A stretch of DNA of 45,647 nucleotides. It comes from an uncultured Candidatus Berkelbacteria bacterium (lineage in GTDB: Bacteria > Patescibacteriota > UBA1384 > CAJBMM01). The DNA lies in the NCBI GenBank assembly GCA_903954185.1, contig CAJBMM010000030.1:1-45647 (forward strand), written 5' to 3'. Made by a program: the position numbers and the translations under genes. Below are positions 9,684 through 18,378 of the stretch, one piece after another. Under the pieces are notes generated by a model. It had not been told where the DNA came from. It saw nothing but the letters and a program-made list of their open reading frames with translations, and ran no database searches. Numbering within the stretch: position 1 is the first letter of the stretch; each line of letters opens with the position of its first letter.

Positions 9684-10316
9684 ATGGGACATAAAGTTAA
9701 TCCAGTCAGTTACAGACTTCCACTCAACCTAGATTGGCAATCCAAATGGTTTGCTGGTAAAGATTATGCAAAATTATTACTTCAAGATGTTGATATTCGC
9801 AAATTTGTTGAGAAGAAACATCGAAATGCTGGGATTGAATGCGTCATTATTAGTCGTGGCACAAACGAAGTACTCGTAACCATTAAAACTGCAAAACCAG
9901 GATTGATTATTGGGCGTAGTGGAATGGGTAGTACCGACCTAAAATTACAGCTAGAAAAGATTACTGGTGGACATGTTCGATTGAGTATCGAAGAAGTTAA
10001 AAAGATTGATACTTCGTCCAGCCTAGTTGCTCAAAGTATTGCAAGCCAAATAGAAAGACGCGTTTCTTACAGAAGAGCAATGCGACAAGCGGTAGAAAAA
10101 GCTATGTCTGCAGGAGCAAAAGGTATTAAAATTTGCGTATCAGGCCGATTAAATGGTGCAGAAATTGCCAGAAGTGAGAAAATTGGTCAAGGTTCAGTCA
10201 CATTGGCTACTTTGCGTAGCAACATAGATTATTACTACACACCCGCTCAAACTACGTATGGAGTAATTGGTATTAAGGTATGGATTTATAAAGGAGAGCC
10301 ATATGTTAATGCCTAA
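9684..10316 (+). CDS. rpsC: 30S ribosomal protein S3 (uS3)
   Basis: 210 residues beginning MGHKVNPVSYRL. The KH domain is clear: its GxxG loop reads GLIIGRSGMG. The C-terminal signature GAKGIKICVSGRLNGAEIAR ends near the usual position, and the acidic or basic tail seen in some bacteria is missing. S3 forms part of the mRNA entry channel. A strong ribosome-binding site, AAAGGAG, overlaps the end of rplV, and the end overlaps rplP by 14 bases. Confidence 0.96.
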   Translation: MGHKVNPVSYRLPLNLDWQSKWFAGKDYAKLLLQDVDIRKFVEKKHRNAGIECVIISRGTNEVLVTIKTAKPGLIIGRSGMGSTDLKLQLEKITGGHVRLSIEEVKKIDTSSSLVAQSIASQIERRVSYRRAMRQAVEKAMSAGAKGIKICVSGRLNGAEIARSEKIGQGSVTLATLRSNIDYYYTPAQTTYGVIGIKVWIYKGEPYVNA

Positions 10317-10722
10317 AAAAATAAAACACCGAAAACAAATGCGACGTAAGAATCCAGGTATTGCCGTACGCGGAAATAGTATAGATTTTGGTAAATTTGC
10401 TTTAAAAGCTCAAGAACGCGGCATGCTTACTTCCAGACAAATTGAATCTGCCAGACGCGCCATGACAAGATATATTAAAAGAGGCGGCAAAGTATTTATC
10501 AGAGTATTTCCAGATTTGCCAATTACAAAAACAGCAGCCGAAACTCCAATGGGTGGAGGTAAGGGTACATTAGATCATTTTGCAGTTAAGATTAAACCCG
10601 GAAGCGTTTTATTCGAAATGGATGGCGTGTCGGATGTTGTTGCCAAAGAAGCAATGAGGTTAGCATCACACAAACTTCCTGTTGCGACTAAATTTATTAA
10701 TAAGGACAAATCAGATGAATAA
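10303..10722 (+). CDS. rplP: 50S ribosomal protein L16 (uL16)
   Basis: 139 residues from the ATG at 10303, chosen because AAGGAG (10291-10296) lies six bases before it and because MLMPKKIKHRKQMR matches the family start. A second ATG at 10309 is possible. Seen: GNSIDFGKFALKA, RRAMTRYIKRGGKVFIRVFPD and TPMGGGKGTLDHFAVKIKPG. L16 organises the A-site region of the 50S. It overlaps rpsC by 14 bases and rpmC by 8. Confidence 0.96.
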   Translation: MLMPKKIKHRKQMRRKNPGIAVRGNSIDFGKFALKAQERGMLTSRQIESARRAMTRYIKRGGKVFIRVFPDLPITKTAAETPMGGGKGTLDHFAVKIKPGSVLFEMDGVSDVVAKEAMRLASHKLPVATKFINKDKSDE

Positions 10723-10924
10723 GTCACAGGAATTTATTGCAAATTTATTAAAATTAGACAAAGCTGCTTTATTAAAAGCCTTAGTTGAAGCAAAAAAAGA
10801 ATTATCAAAATATAATCTAGAAAAATCTGTCAGTAAAGAAAATAATAATCGTAAATATAAATTATTAAAAAATAAAATAGCCAGAATAAATACAATTTTG
10901 ACAAAGGTAAAATATGGCCAATAA
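10715..10924 (+). CDS. rpmC: 50S ribosomal protein L29 (uL29)
   Basis: 69 residues from the ATG at 10715; an earlier in-frame ATG at 10682 lies within rplP. It is a short, Lys/Asn-rich helical protein with the L29 pattern LLKALVEAKKELSKYNLEK and a final KNKIARINTILTKVK. The identity rests on size, helical make-up and the fixed order rplP-rpmC-rpsQ. L29 lies at the exit tunnel. The gene overlaps rplP by 8 bases and rpsQ by 11. Confidence 0.88.
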   Translation: MNKSQEFIANLLKLDKAALLKALVEAKKELSKYNLEKSVSKENNNRKYKLLKNKIARINTILTKVKYGQ

Positions 10925-11207
10925 AACCAATGATTTTATACTTGCAACTATTATCAACGTCATTGATAGCAGTACTTCAAGAGTTTCAATAAAAGACGAA
11001 GTTTATAATTCCAAATATTCAAAATACTACAAAAGAACCAGGAAATTACTTGTAGACAACGATGGTAAATTACCAAAGCCAAATGATATTGTCAAAATAC
11101 ATTCAACCAAACCAATATCTAAAAGTAAAAGCTGGATGATAATTGATATAGTTGACGCAAAAATTACCGTAGATACAAAGAATAAAGCTACCGAGGAGAT
11201 AAAGTGA
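10914..11207 (+). CDS. rpsQ: 30S ribosomal protein S17 (uS17)
   Basis: 97 residues with the OB-fold S17 pattern: [55 protein letters not shown]17 is a primary 16S rRNA binder in the 30S body. The end is slightly extended and polar. It overlaps rpmC by 11 bases and rplN by 4. Confidence 0.94.
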   Translation: MANKTNDFILATIINVIDSSTSRVSIKDEVYNSKYSKYYKRTRKLLVDNDGKLPKPNDIVKIHSTKPISKSKSWMIIDIVDAKITVDTKNKATEEIK

Positions 11208-11578
11208 TTCAACCAGGTACCCAGTTACAAGTAGCCGATAATACTGGCGCAAAATTAATTGAAGTAATTACTGTCGTAGGCAACGTTGCAGCTTGCGGAG
11301 CAGGTATAGGCGATATTATTACATGTTCAGTAAAGTCTGCCACCCCAAACGGAATGGTCAAAAAGAAGCAGATTGTAAAGGCTGTAATAGTAAGAACTGT
11401 AAAACAACATCGTCGCTCTGATGGTTCATACGTTAAATTTGATCAAAACGCTGCGGCTATTGTAACAAAAGAAAAAACGGGTTGGATGCCAAAAGGAACC
11501 AGAATATTTGGGCCGGTACCAAGAGAATTACGCGACGGTTTTATGAAAATTATTTCATTAGCACCAGAAGTTTTGTGA
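11204..11578 (+). CDS. rplN: 50S ribosomal protein L14 (uL14)
   Basis: 124 residues starting with GTG at 11204. The start is fixed by GAGGAG (11194-11199) and by the family start [17 protein letters not shown]. Other L14 marks are [30 protein letters not shown] and the terminal [22 protein letters not shown] region. L14 sits at the subunit interface. The stop is TGA, one of the clear uses of UGA as a stop in this genome. Confidence 0.96.
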   Translation: MIQPGTQLQVADNTGAKLIEVITVVGNVAACGAGIGDIITCSVKSATPNGMVKKKQIVKAVIVRTVKQHRRSDGSYVKFDQNAAAIVTKEKTGWMPKGTRIFGPVPRELRDGFMKIISLAPEVL

Positions 11579-11584
11579 GGAATT

Positions 11585-11893
11585 ATGGATATTAAAAAAT
11601 CAGATAGCATTTATGTCACAACAGGAAAAGATAAAGGTAAGATTGGAAAAGTTATTGCTGCTTATCCTAAAACCTACACAGTTCTTGTTGAAAAGATAAA
11701 TTTAGTGAAAAAGCATTTAAAGCCAACAAAAAGTGCACCACATGGTGGCATTCAAAGCATCGAACGACCAATCAGTATTGCTAAAGTTTCGTTAATTTGC
11801 CCAAATTGCTCAAAATCTACTAAAGTTGCTAACAAAATCATCAATGATAAAAAAAATCGTTTTTGTAAAAAATGTAATGAGTTAATTGGATAA
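11585..11893 (+). CDS. rplX: 50S ribosomal protein L24 (uL24) with zinc ribbon
   Basis: 102 residues. A KOW motif (VTTGKDKGKIGKVIAAYPKT) is followed by the L24 core INLVKKHLKPTKSAPHGGIQ. The C-terminus has two CxxC pairs (Cys72/75 and Cys94/97) likely to hold a zinc ion, as in many bacterial L24 proteins. L24 starts 50S assembly. A good ribosome-binding site (GAGGAAT) lies between it and rplN. Confidence 0.95.
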   Translation: MDIKKSDSIYVTTGKDKGKIGKVIAAYPKTYTVLVEKINLVKKHLKPTKSAPHGGIQSIERPISIAKVSLICPNCSKSTKVANKIINDKKNRFCKKCNELIG

Positions 11894-11897
11894 TAAA

Positions 11898-12443
11898 ATG
11901 AGTGAATTAAAAGACAGATATTTTAAAACCATTGCCCCACAGCTTAAAGAAACTTTAGGAATTAAAACTATTGAATTAATTCCCAAGTTAATTAAAGTTA
12001 CAATAAATATCGGTGCTGGCGATGCCCATAGTAACAAACAAATGCTTGAATCACTGCATCTAGATATGTCAAAAATAAGTGGCGCCAAGGCTGTTAGCAC
12101 AATTTCTAAAAAAGCCATTTCAGCATTTAAGGTTCGCGAAGGCAATATCGTTGGATTAAAAACCACCTTACGCGGTGATAGAATGTACGATTTTATTGAT
12201 AAGCTTATCAGCATAACTATCCCTCGCATTAGAGACTTTAGAGGCATGTCTAATAAATCTTTTGATGGTATGGGTAATTATAGTATTGGATTTAAAGAGC
12301 ATACCATATTTGTTGAAATTCCATACGAAACAAACAGTAAACCACACGGAATACAGGTTGTTATTAACACAAGTACAAAAAATGATCAGCATTCCAAGTT
12401 ATTACTTGAATTGCTTGGTTTTCCTTTTAAGAAAGATGAATAG
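11898..12443 (+). CDS. rplE: 50S ribosomal protein L5 (uL5)
   Basis: 181 residues from the ATG at 11898; a TTG at 11886 inside rplX is a weaker alternative. The start MSELKDRYFKTIAPQLKETL and the core VTLRGDRMYDFIDKLISITI-like stretch, RIRDFRGMSNKSFDGMGNYS and GIKEH-equivalent GFKEHTIFVEI mark L5, the 5S rRNA-binding protein of the central protuberance. It follows rplX by 4 bases. Confidence 0.96.
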   Translation: MSELKDRYFKTIAPQLKETLGIKTIELIPKLIKVTINIGAGDAHSNKQMLESLHLDMSKISGAKAVSTISKKAISAFKVREGNIVGLKTTLRGDRMYDFIDKLISITIPRIRDFRGMSNKSFDGMGNYSIGFKEHTIFVEIPYETNSKPHGIQVVINTSTKNDQHSKLLLELLGFPFKKDE

Positions 12444-12452
12444 GCGGATAAA

Positions 12453-12638
12453 ATGGCACGAAAATCAATGATTGTAAAATCGAAAAGAAAACCAAAATTC
12501 TCTACAAGGATTATTCGCAGATGCAATCTTTGTGGTAGACCAAGATCAGTATTACGCGATTTCGGATTATGTCGTATTTGTTTTAGAGAAATGGCTAGCA
12601 GGGGCCAACTTCCTGGTATAACAAAAGCTAGTTGGTAG
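12453..12638 (+). CDS. rpsZ: 30S ribosomal protein S14, type Z (uS14)
   Basis: 61 residues, the short zinc-binding form. CNLC (24-27) and CRIC (40-43) are the zinc ligands, and the C-terminal [11 protein letters not shown] is invariant in the family. S14 is in the 30S head next to S3 and S10. The ribosome-binding site AGGCGG precedes the ATG, 9 bases after rplE. Confidence 0.97.
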   Translation: MARKSMIVKSKRKPKFSTRIIRRCNLCGRPRSVLRDFGLCRICFREMASRGQLPGITKASW

Positions 12639-12647
12639 GAGTATTAT

Positions 12648-13043
12648 ATGATAAATGATCCAGTAGCAGATTTACTTACAAGAATTCGCAACGCTTCTAT
12701 GGCAGGTTTAACTGAACTTAGTTGTCCTTTTTCGAATTTGAAATTGAATGTTTCCAACATTTTAAAAAATGAAGGTTATATCGCTGATGTTCAAACAGAG
12801 AATGACGAACTAGTTAACACTAAGGCATTAAAAATTGTACTTGGTGAGGATAGTAGCAAAGTAATCACTCACATTAAACGCATAAGCAAACCAGGCAGAA
12901 GAGTTTATGTTAAATCGACCAACATACCCAGACCACTTAGGGGCCTTGGAACAGTTATTGTTTCAACTTCTGGCGGTGTTATTACTGGCAAACAGGCCAA
13001 GAAACTTGGTCTTGGTGGCGAAATTCTCTGTGAAATCTGGTAG
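12648..13043 (+). CDS. rpsH: 30S ribosomal protein S8 (uS8)
   Basis: 131 residues: DPVADLLTRIRNASMAG at the start, KRISKPGRRVYVK in the middle and the C-terminal signature GLGTVIVSTSGGVITGKQAK, ending LGGEILCEIW. S8 is a central 16S rRNA binder that in E. coli also represses the spc operon. The ribosome-binding site TAGGAG lies in the 9-base gap after rpsZ. Confidence 0.97.
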   Translation: MINDPVADLLTRIRNASMAGLTELSCPFSNLKLNVSNILKNEGYIADVQTENDELVNTKALKIVLGEDSSKVITHIKRISKPGRRVYVKSTNIPRPLRGLGTVIVSTSGGVITGKQAKKLGLGGEILCEIW

Positions 13044-13051
13044 GAGTAAAC

Positions 13052-13588
13052 ATGTCTAGAATTGGTAAACAAATTATTAAAGTTCCATCATCTATTAGCA
13101 TCGGCCAAATTGGCGATACTCTAGAGTTTAAAGGTGAAAAAGGTGTTTTAACGCTTAAACTCTTAGAGGGAATTACGATTGAGCAAAAAGATGGCATATT
13201 AGCCGTATCCAGATCAGATGACACTGCCGATCAAAAAGCAAAACACGGTTTACTTCGCACTTTAATCAATAACAAAATTATTGGAGTGAGCGAAGGATTC
13301 AGCAAAAAACTCGAAATTAACGGGGTTGGATACAGAGCAATTTTAGATGGTTCTAATTTGGTTTTAAGCTTAGGTTATTCACACCCAATTGTTGTTCAAG
13401 CTATACCAGAAATTAACTTTAAGGTTGAGAAAAATACAATTACAGTATCTGGAATTGACAATGTATTAGTTGGCGAGATAGCTGCAAAAATTCGTTCTTA
13501 CAGAAAACCAGAGCCGTATAAAGGCAAAGGTATTAAATACTTTGGAGAAAAAATTAGACGTAAAGCTGGTAAGACAGCAAAGGCATAA
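13052..13588 (+). CDS. rplF: 50S ribosomal protein L6 (uL6)
   Basis: 178 residues. SRIGKQIIKVPSSISI at the start and PEPYKGKGIKYFGEKIRRKAGK at the end are diagnostic; two repeated alpha/beta domains lie between. L6 sits near the factor-binding site of the 50S. TAGGAG just upstream serves as ribosome-binding site, 8 bases after rpsH. Confidence 0.97.
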   Translation: MSRIGKQIIKVPSSISIGQIGDTLEFKGEKGVLTLKLLEGITIEQKDGILAVSRSDDTADQKAKHGLLRTLINNKIIGVSEGFSKKLEINGVGYRAILDGSNLVLSLGYSHPIVVQAIPEINFKVEKNTITVSGIDNVLVGEIAAKIRSYRKPEPYKGKGIKYFGEKIRRKAGKTAKA

Positions 13589-13597
13589 AGGTATACC

Positions 13598-13930
13598 ATG
13601 CAAAACCGACAATTAAAGAAAAATCGATATTCATTCAAAGTGCAGGGTGATAAAATCACTCCTAGGTTAGCTGTATTCCGCTCAGATAAATTTATATATG
13701 CTCAAATTATTGATGATGTCAGCGCAAAAACTTTAGCCTCAGCATCAGACATAAAAAAGGATTCTAAATTAAACAAAATGGCGAGCTCGGTTATAATTGG
13801 AAAAATGATCGCAGAAAAAGCTAAAGAATTGAATATTAAAAAAGTAAAGTTTGATAGAGGCGGTTATCTTTATCACGGTAGAGTTAAAGCATTAGCCGAA
13901 AGCGCCAGAGAAAATGGATTAGAGTTTTAA
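13598..13930 (+). CDS. rplR: 50S ribosomal protein L18 (uL18)
   Basis: 110 residues. [19 protein letters not shown] and the end [28 protein letters not shown] match L18, which binds 5S rRNA with L5. The basic N-terminus found in longer family members is short here. It lies 9 bases after rplF and 16 before rpsE. Confidence 0.95.
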   Translation: MQNRQLKKNRYSFKVQGDKITPRLAVFRSDKFIYAQIIDDVSAKTLASASDIKKDSKLNKMASSVIIGKMIAEKAKELNIKKVKFDRGGYLYHGRVKALAESARENGLEF

Positions 13931-13946
13931 TCACGGAGTAAATCAA

Positions 13947-14429
13947 ATGCATGAAAACGAAAAACCAGTTAAAGAGTTTGAAGAAAAAATAATTGTACGC
14001 GATAGAGTAGCTCGTGTGGTTAAAGGCGGTCGCAGACAACGTACCCGTGTTTTAGTGGTCATTGGCGATAGAAAAGGGAGAGTTGGGTTTGGCATCGGTA
14101 AAGCAGAAGATGCTTCTTTGGCTAATGCAAAAGCGATCACATCCGCTAAGAAAAATATTATTACCGTCCCGATATTTAATGACACTATCCCACATGAAAT
14201 TACAGCAAAATCGACTGGTGCAATTATAATGCTTAAACCGGCCGGTAAGGGCACATCGGTTATCGCCGGTGGAGCAGTCAGGGCAGTTGTAGAATTAGCT
14301 GGGATTAAAAACATTCTTAGTAAATCTTTAGGATCAAGTAATGCTATAAATGTTGTTACCGCTACTTTTGAGGCATTAAAAGGTTTAAAATCAAGAACTC
14401 CTAAACTTAAGGAAGAAAATGTTAAATAA
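13947..14429 (+). CDS. rpsE: 30S ribosomal protein S5 (uS5)
   Basis: 160 residues. The N-terminal dsRBD-like part ([39 protein letters not shown]) and the second domain ([38 protein letters not shown]) are intact. S5 helps decoding accuracy and mRNA unwinding. The gene overlaps rplO by 11 bases, so no room exists for rpmD, which usually lies between them; absence of uL30 is a known CPR trait. Confidence 0.97.
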   Translation: MHENEKPVKEFEEKIIVRDRVARVVKGGRRQRTRVLVVIGDRKGRVGFGIGKAEDASLANAKAITSAKKNIITVPIFNDTIPHEITAKSTGAIIMLKPAGKGTSVIAGGAVRAVVELAGIKNILSKSLGSSNAINVVTATFEALKGLKSRTPKLKEENVK

Positions 14430-14826
14430 GCTAGAACCTAATATTGGAAAAAAATTAAAACGTGTTGGAAGAGGCATATCTGCAGGTGGTGGTAAAACCG
14501 CAGGCCGAGGCACAAAAGGTCAGAAATCAAGATCCGGCCACAATATTCCAAAGCGATTTGAAGGTGGTCAATCTTCACTTTTACAACGCCTACCTAAAAT
14601 GCATGGCACAAAAGGTTACAAGGTTAAACCGATTGTAATATCTTTTAAAACACTAGAATTGCATTTTAATGACAAACAATTAATTAACAAAGATTTATTG
14701 TTAGAAAATAAATTAATTAACAAGTTACACAATGTTGTAAAAATTATCGGTTCACTGGATATGAAAAAGCAATTTACCTTTTCTGAGGATATTTTGCTTA
14801 CTAAAAAACTAAAAGATTCACTATAA
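14419..14826 (+). CDS. rplO: 50S ribosomal protein L15 (uL15)
   Basis: 135 residues. The Gly/Arg-rich start [54 protein letters not shown] is the L15 signature; the C-terminal domain is AT-rich in codon use and less conserved. L15 is a late 50S assembly protein. The ATG lies within the end of rpsE (AAGGAAGAAA upstream as ribosome-binding site), and secY follows after 17 bases. Confidence 0.95.
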   Translation: MLNKLEPNIGKKLKRVGRGISAGGGKTAGRGTKGQKSRSGHNIPKRFEGGQSSLLQRLPKMHGTKGYKVKPIVISFKTLELHFNDKQLINKDLLLENKLINKLHNVVKIIGSLDMKKQFTFSEDILLTKKLKDSL

Positions 14827-14843
14827 TAATCTAAAGGAACGTC

Positions 14844-16142
14844 ATGCAAGCCCTTAATAGGTTATTCTTAAATAAAGAATTAAGAAAAAGGGTTTTAATT
14901 ACTCTCGGATTATTACTTGTAACCCGCATTCTTGTACATATTCCGTTAGCCGCAGTTTCTGCAGACAAATTAAAATCTTTTTTTACTGGCAGTAGCAACC
15001 AAGCATTCGGATTACTCGACATATTTTCCGGAGGTTCAATTTCAAGATTTTCAGTGATTTTAATGGGCGTCGGGCCATACATCACAGCATCTATCATCAT
15101 TCAACTATTAACCGTTATTGTACCTTCGTTTGAAGCATTACAAAAAGAAGGCGAATACGGTAAAAATCGCTTAAATCAGTATACCCGTTATATCACCGTG
15201 CCTTTAGCTATTCTTCAAAGTTACGCCATGATTCTATTGCTAAAAAGCCAAGATGTAATCTCTTCATGGAATGCGCAAGAATTAGTAAGTATGCTTGTAG
15301 TTTCTACGGCGGGCACAATTTTGTTGATGTGGATAGGCGAAATAATTACTGAAAGTGGTATTGGAAACGGTATTTCACTCATCATTACCATAGGCATTTT
15401 GTCAGGCTTACCTGCCACCTTTGCTCAAAAATATTCTTTAGTAGTATCTGGTGGCATAATTGACTACAAAGAGCTTTTAAGTTTTTCGATATTTATTCTA
15501 TTCTCAATATTACTTATTGCAATAATTGTTTTAATGAATGATGCTGTTCGCCGAATACCCGTGTCATATGCAAGGCGAACTCGTGGTGAAACCCTATCGA
15601 ATAGCATCAATAGTTTTTTGCCAATTAAAGTTAATACGGCAGGCGTAATTCCGATAATATTTGCCGTTTCGATGCTTATGTTTCCACAACTTATCGGCAA
15701 GTTTTTTGAAAGCGCTAAAACTGATTGGGTTCGTAATTTTGCAATTTGGATTTCTTCAACAGTTTCGGCAGAAAAAAATGCACTAGTTTACGGCATACTT
15801 TACTTTTTGTTAGTTATCGTTTTCACTTATTTTTATACATCCATTGTTTTTAACCCTCAACAGATTGCGGAGAATTTGCAAAAACAAGGTGGCTTTGTAC
15901 CAGGAATTCGTCCAGGTAGCGAAACGGTAACATATCTTAGTGCCGTTATATCTCGAATAACATTTGTTGGATCGATATTTTTGGGCTTAGTTGCAATTTT
16001 ACCAATAATAATTCCATTATGGACAGGTGATCAAACACTCATTCTTGGCGGGACTGGAATTTTAATCGTCGTCTCTGTCGTAATCGAAACTATGCGTCAA
16101 GTTCAAGCTCAGCTAGTAATGACTAGTTATGAAAAATATTAA
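14844..16142 (+). CDS. secY: Protein translocase channel subunit SecY
   Basis: 432 residues with about ten hydrophobic helices. SecY forms the membrane pore for Sec-dependent export. Seen: LLDIFSGGSISRFSVILMGV (plug and helix 2 region), GPYITASIIIQLL, KEGEYGKNRLNQYTRY, RRIPVSYARRTRG in a cytoplasmic loop, NTAGVIPIIFA and NLQKQGGFVPGIRPG in the C-terminal cytoplasmic loop. Length is typical. As in many bacteria it closes the spc block and precedes adk, but here a LysM gene lies between them. AAAGGAA serves as ribosome-binding site. Confidence 0.97.
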   Translation: MQALNRLFLNKELRKRVLITLGLLLVTRILVHIPLAAVSADKLKSFFTGSSNQAFGLLDIFSGGSISRFSVILMGVGPYITASIIIQLLTVIVPSFEALQKEGEYGKNRLNQYTRYITVPLAILQSYAMILLLKSQDVISSWNAQELVSMLVVSTAGTILLMWIGEIITESGIGNGISLIITIGILSGLPATFAQKYSLVVSGGIIDYKELLSFSIFILFSILLIAIIVLMNDAVRRIPVSYARRTRGETLSNSINSFLPIKVNTAGVIPIIFAVSMLMFPQLIGKFFESAKTDWVRNFAIWISSTVSAEKNALVYGILYFLLVIVFTYFYTSIVFNPQQIAENLQKQGGFVPGIRPGSETVTYLSAVISRITFVGSIFLGLVAILPIIIPLWTGDQTLILGGTGILIVVSVVIETMRQVQAQLVMTSYEKY

Positions 16143-16146
16143 GCTG

Positions 16147-16152
16147 TATAAT
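16147..16152 (+). promoter_or_regulatory. -10 box for a leaderless LysM transcript
   Basis: TATAAT lies exactly six bases before the ATG at 16159, so transcription would start at or next to the start codon. No convincing -35 box and no ribosome-binding site are visible. Confidence 0.5.
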
Positions 16153-16158
16153 TGTTAA

Positions 16159-16809
16159 ATGAAAGCAAGGCATATTTATTATCCAATTTTACTCGCAACA
16201 ATAATTTCGTTAATCTATTTATTTAATAAGAATTATAGTAACTTTACTACTCCACAAACTAATACCGCAGAACAACCATCCAATATAGTTAAAGTTTCCG
16301 AACCGTCAATTTCCAATATTGTGAATTCGCAAATATACAGCGTAAAACAAGGTGACACGCTTTATAGCATAGGAAAGAATTTTAATATGTTGTGGACTGT
16401 GATAGCTAAGGTAAATAATTTAGAAGAAAATAGCACATTATTCGTTGGCCAAAATTTAACTATTCCATCTGAGAATGAAGCCAAAACAGTACAATCTAGA
16501 ACCGATACGATAATTGCAGACCAAGAAGAACAAGACAATCTCAAATCTGCTCAAGAATATGCACTCGCTGGCAAAGAAACGTTATCTTATCGTAAAATAA
16601 CAACAGAGGTCGTTAAAAAATCTAGACTACTAATAAAATACAATTTTACTGCCAATGATATATATATTGAAAAATCAATAGATTTAGAAGCGGGCATAGC
16701 CATTGTAGAAATTACACACGACGAATCACTTTATACGGTTACTCTTAATTCGTTTCAAAAAAATATGGGCGCCAATACAATTTGGACACCAGTCAAAGTA
16801 CAATACTAG
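16159..16809 (+). CDS. Membrane-anchored LysM-domain protein
   Basis: 216 residues. A single hydrophobic segment (about residues 7-22) after a basic start forms a membrane anchor or signal. A Thr/Ser/Gln-rich linker leads to one LysM domain (about 59-103: IYSVKQGDTLYSIGKNFNML, KVNNLEENSTLFVGQNLTIP). LysM binds peptidoglycan-type glycans, so a cell-envelope role is likely. The last 110 residues form a soluble domain that was not recognised. It is transcribed in line with secY and adk but has its own -10 box and appears leaderless. Insertion of an envelope gene between secY and adk is uncommon. Confidence 0.8.
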   Translation: MKARHIYYPILLATIISLIYLFNKNYSNFTTPQTNTAEQPSNIVKVSEPSISNIVNSQIYSVKQGDTLYSIGKNFNMLWTVIAKVNNLEENSTLFVGQNLTIPSENEAKTVQSRTDTIIADQEEQDNLKSAQEYALAGKETLSYRKITTEVVKKSRLLIKYNFTANDIYIEKSIDLEAGIAIVEITHDESLYTVTLNSFQKNMGANTIWTPVKVQY

Positions 16810-16816
16810 GATTCAT

Positions 16817-17461
16817 ATGATAATAATATTAATCGGTCCACAAGGAAGTGGTAAAGGAACTCAAGGTCAATTGCTAAAAAGAAACCATCATATCCACTAT
16901 ATCTCAACAGGTTCATTACTAAGAAAGATGGCAAAGCATACCAAGAATGGCGATAAACTAAAAGCCACCGATGGCAAACTGCTGCCAGATTCAGTTATCA
17001 ACGGCTTAGTTGAAGAAGAGATGCAAAAACACCATACCGCTAATTTTATATTCGATGGATACCCAAGAACTACCGAGCAAGCCGAATTTTTGTCGGATTA
17101 TATAAATGATCATTTTAAAGAAAAAAAATCGATGGTTATATATTTTGAATTAGACGATAATGAAGCAATTCGTCGAATTTCTAAAAGATTAACATGCGTC
17201 AGTTGTGGTTTCGTGACATATCCTAGCCGAATTTCCTTGTACCAAATATTTAAAATTTGTCCTAACTGCCATCATAAATTGGCTATTAGAGCCGATGACA
17301 ATGAAGTGGCAGTAAAAGAACGTCTTCGAATATTCCGCAAAGATACTTTTCCGCTCATTAATTATTATTCGGATAAACATATATTATTTACCGTAGATGC
17401 AAGAAAAAATATTGGTGCTATAAACGAAGAGGTTGAAAGAATATTAAATGAAAACAGATAA
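16817..17461 (+). CDS. adk: Adenylate kinase
   Basis: 214 residues. It interconverts ATP + AMP and 2 ADP in the cytoplasm. P-loop GPQGSGKGT at 7-15, the AMP-binding FDGYPRT at 79-85 and a long zinc-type LID with Cys127, Cys130, Cys148 and Cys151. The LID follows ISKRLTC. It is placed between secY and map, the classic order. AGGATT precedes the ATG, and the end overlaps map by 14 bases. Confidence 0.97.
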   Translation: MIIILIGPQGSGKGTQGQLLKRNHHIHYISTGSLLRKMAKHTKNGDKLKATDGKLLPDSVINGLVEEEMQKHHTANFIFDGYPRTTEQAEFLSDYINDHFKEKKSMVIYFELDDNEAIRRISKRLTCVSCGFVTYPSRISLYQIFKICPNCHHKLAIRADDNEVAVKERLRIFRKDTFPLINYYSDKHILFTVDARKNIGAINEEVERILNENR

Positions 17462-18233
17462 ATTAGTGGCAATGGAGAAAAGTGGCAAAATTTTACATGA
17501 AGCACTTCTGCTAGTTGTAAAAAGTGTCAAACCAGGTATTTCCGGACTTGAAATAAATGCAATTGCCGAAAATTATATCATCAACCAAAACGCTAAACCC
17601 TCTTTCAAGGGTTACAAAGGATTTCCTGCTGGATTGTGCGTTTCGATAAATAATGTCGTTGTTCACGGAATTCCATCATCTTACAAACTAAAAAACGGCG
17701 ATTTAGTAGGATTAGATTTAGGTGTTTTTTATAGTAAATATCATACCGACAGTGCCGTATCTGTTATCGTAACCGAGTCAGGATGTATTACTGCAGAAGA
17801 ACTCATAAAAATATCTAATAAATCAGATTTTAGCGATTTAAATGTTAAAGAAAGATTAATTTGCGTCTGCTATAAATCATTATATATAGGAATTGATCAA
17901 GCTAAAATTGGTGGCAAATCTGGTGATATTGGTGAGAGTATTCAGGAATATATCGAAAAATATGGGTTTGGCGTTGTGCGAGAGCTGGTAGGGCACGGCG
18001 TAGGCGAGCATATTCATGAAGATCCAAGTATTCCTAACTTTGGATCTAAAAATACTGGGTCAATACTAAAAGAACATCAAACCATAGCTATTGAACCAAT
18101 GGTTACGGTGGGCGATTGGCACGTAGAGGTATTAAAAGATAATTGGGGCATCGCCACCAAAGATGGCACGCTATCGGCTCACTTTGAACATACAATTTAT
18201 ATTTCAGATTCAGGCCCAATAATCTTAACCTAG
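17448..18233 (+). CDS. map: Type I methionine aminopeptidase
   Basis: 261 residues. It removes the initiator Met from new proteins using two metal ions. All five metal ligands can be placed: Asp90 and Asp101 (GLDLGVFYSKYHTDSA), His183 (VGHGVGEHIHEDP), Glu216 (IEPM) and Glu247 (HFEHT); His73 in VVHGIP is the conserved substrate-side His. An acidic stretch at about 112-135 (SGCITAEELIKISNKSDFSD) is longer than usual. The start overlaps adk by 14 bases. A hairpin after the stop may end the transcript before infA. Confidence 0.97.
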   Translation: MKTDKLVAMEKSGKILHEALLLVVKSVKPGISGLEINAIAENYIINQNAKPSFKGYKGFPAGLCVSINNVVVHGIPSSYKLKNGDLVGLDLGVFYSKYHTDSAVSVIVTESGCITAEELIKISNKSDFSDLNVKERLICVCYKSLYIGIDQAKIGGKSGDIGESIQEYIEKYGFGVVRELVGHGVGEHIHEDPSIPNFGSKNTGSILKEHQTIAIEPMVTVGDWHVEVLKDNWGIATKDGTLSAHFEHTIYISDSGPIILT

Positions 18234-18270
18234 AATATGTTAATCAATCGGATATTCTTTATTTTCTTTC
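18232..18270 (+). terminator. Possible intrinsic terminator after map
   Basis: AGAATAT (18232-18238) pairs with ATATTCT (18252-18258) around a 13-base loop, followed by the T-rich TTATTTTCTTTC. It is AT-rich and overlaps the map stop codon, so it is weak. Confidence 0.4.
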
Positions 18271-18309
18271 AAATAATTTATTAGCCATAAGCTATAAGCT
18301 AAAACCCAA

Positions 18310-18315
18310 TATAAT
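18310..18315 (+). promoter_or_regulatory. Possible -10 box for infA and the alpha block
   Basis: A perfect TATAAT occurs in the 145-base gap before infA. No good -35 lies 17 bases upstream. An alternative is TTGCAT (18316-18321) with TAAGAT 17 bases later. Either would make a leader of roughly 35-60 bases. Confidence 0.3.
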
Positions 18316-18378
18316 GTTGCATTATATTAGGATATATGTTAAGATTGTAGTTGAAAATAGCGAAATAGAGGATATCTT

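Noticed and set aside
11204-11578. UGA recoding as in Gracilibacteria
   Set aside because: rplN ends normally at TGA, and other complete genes also stop at TGA.
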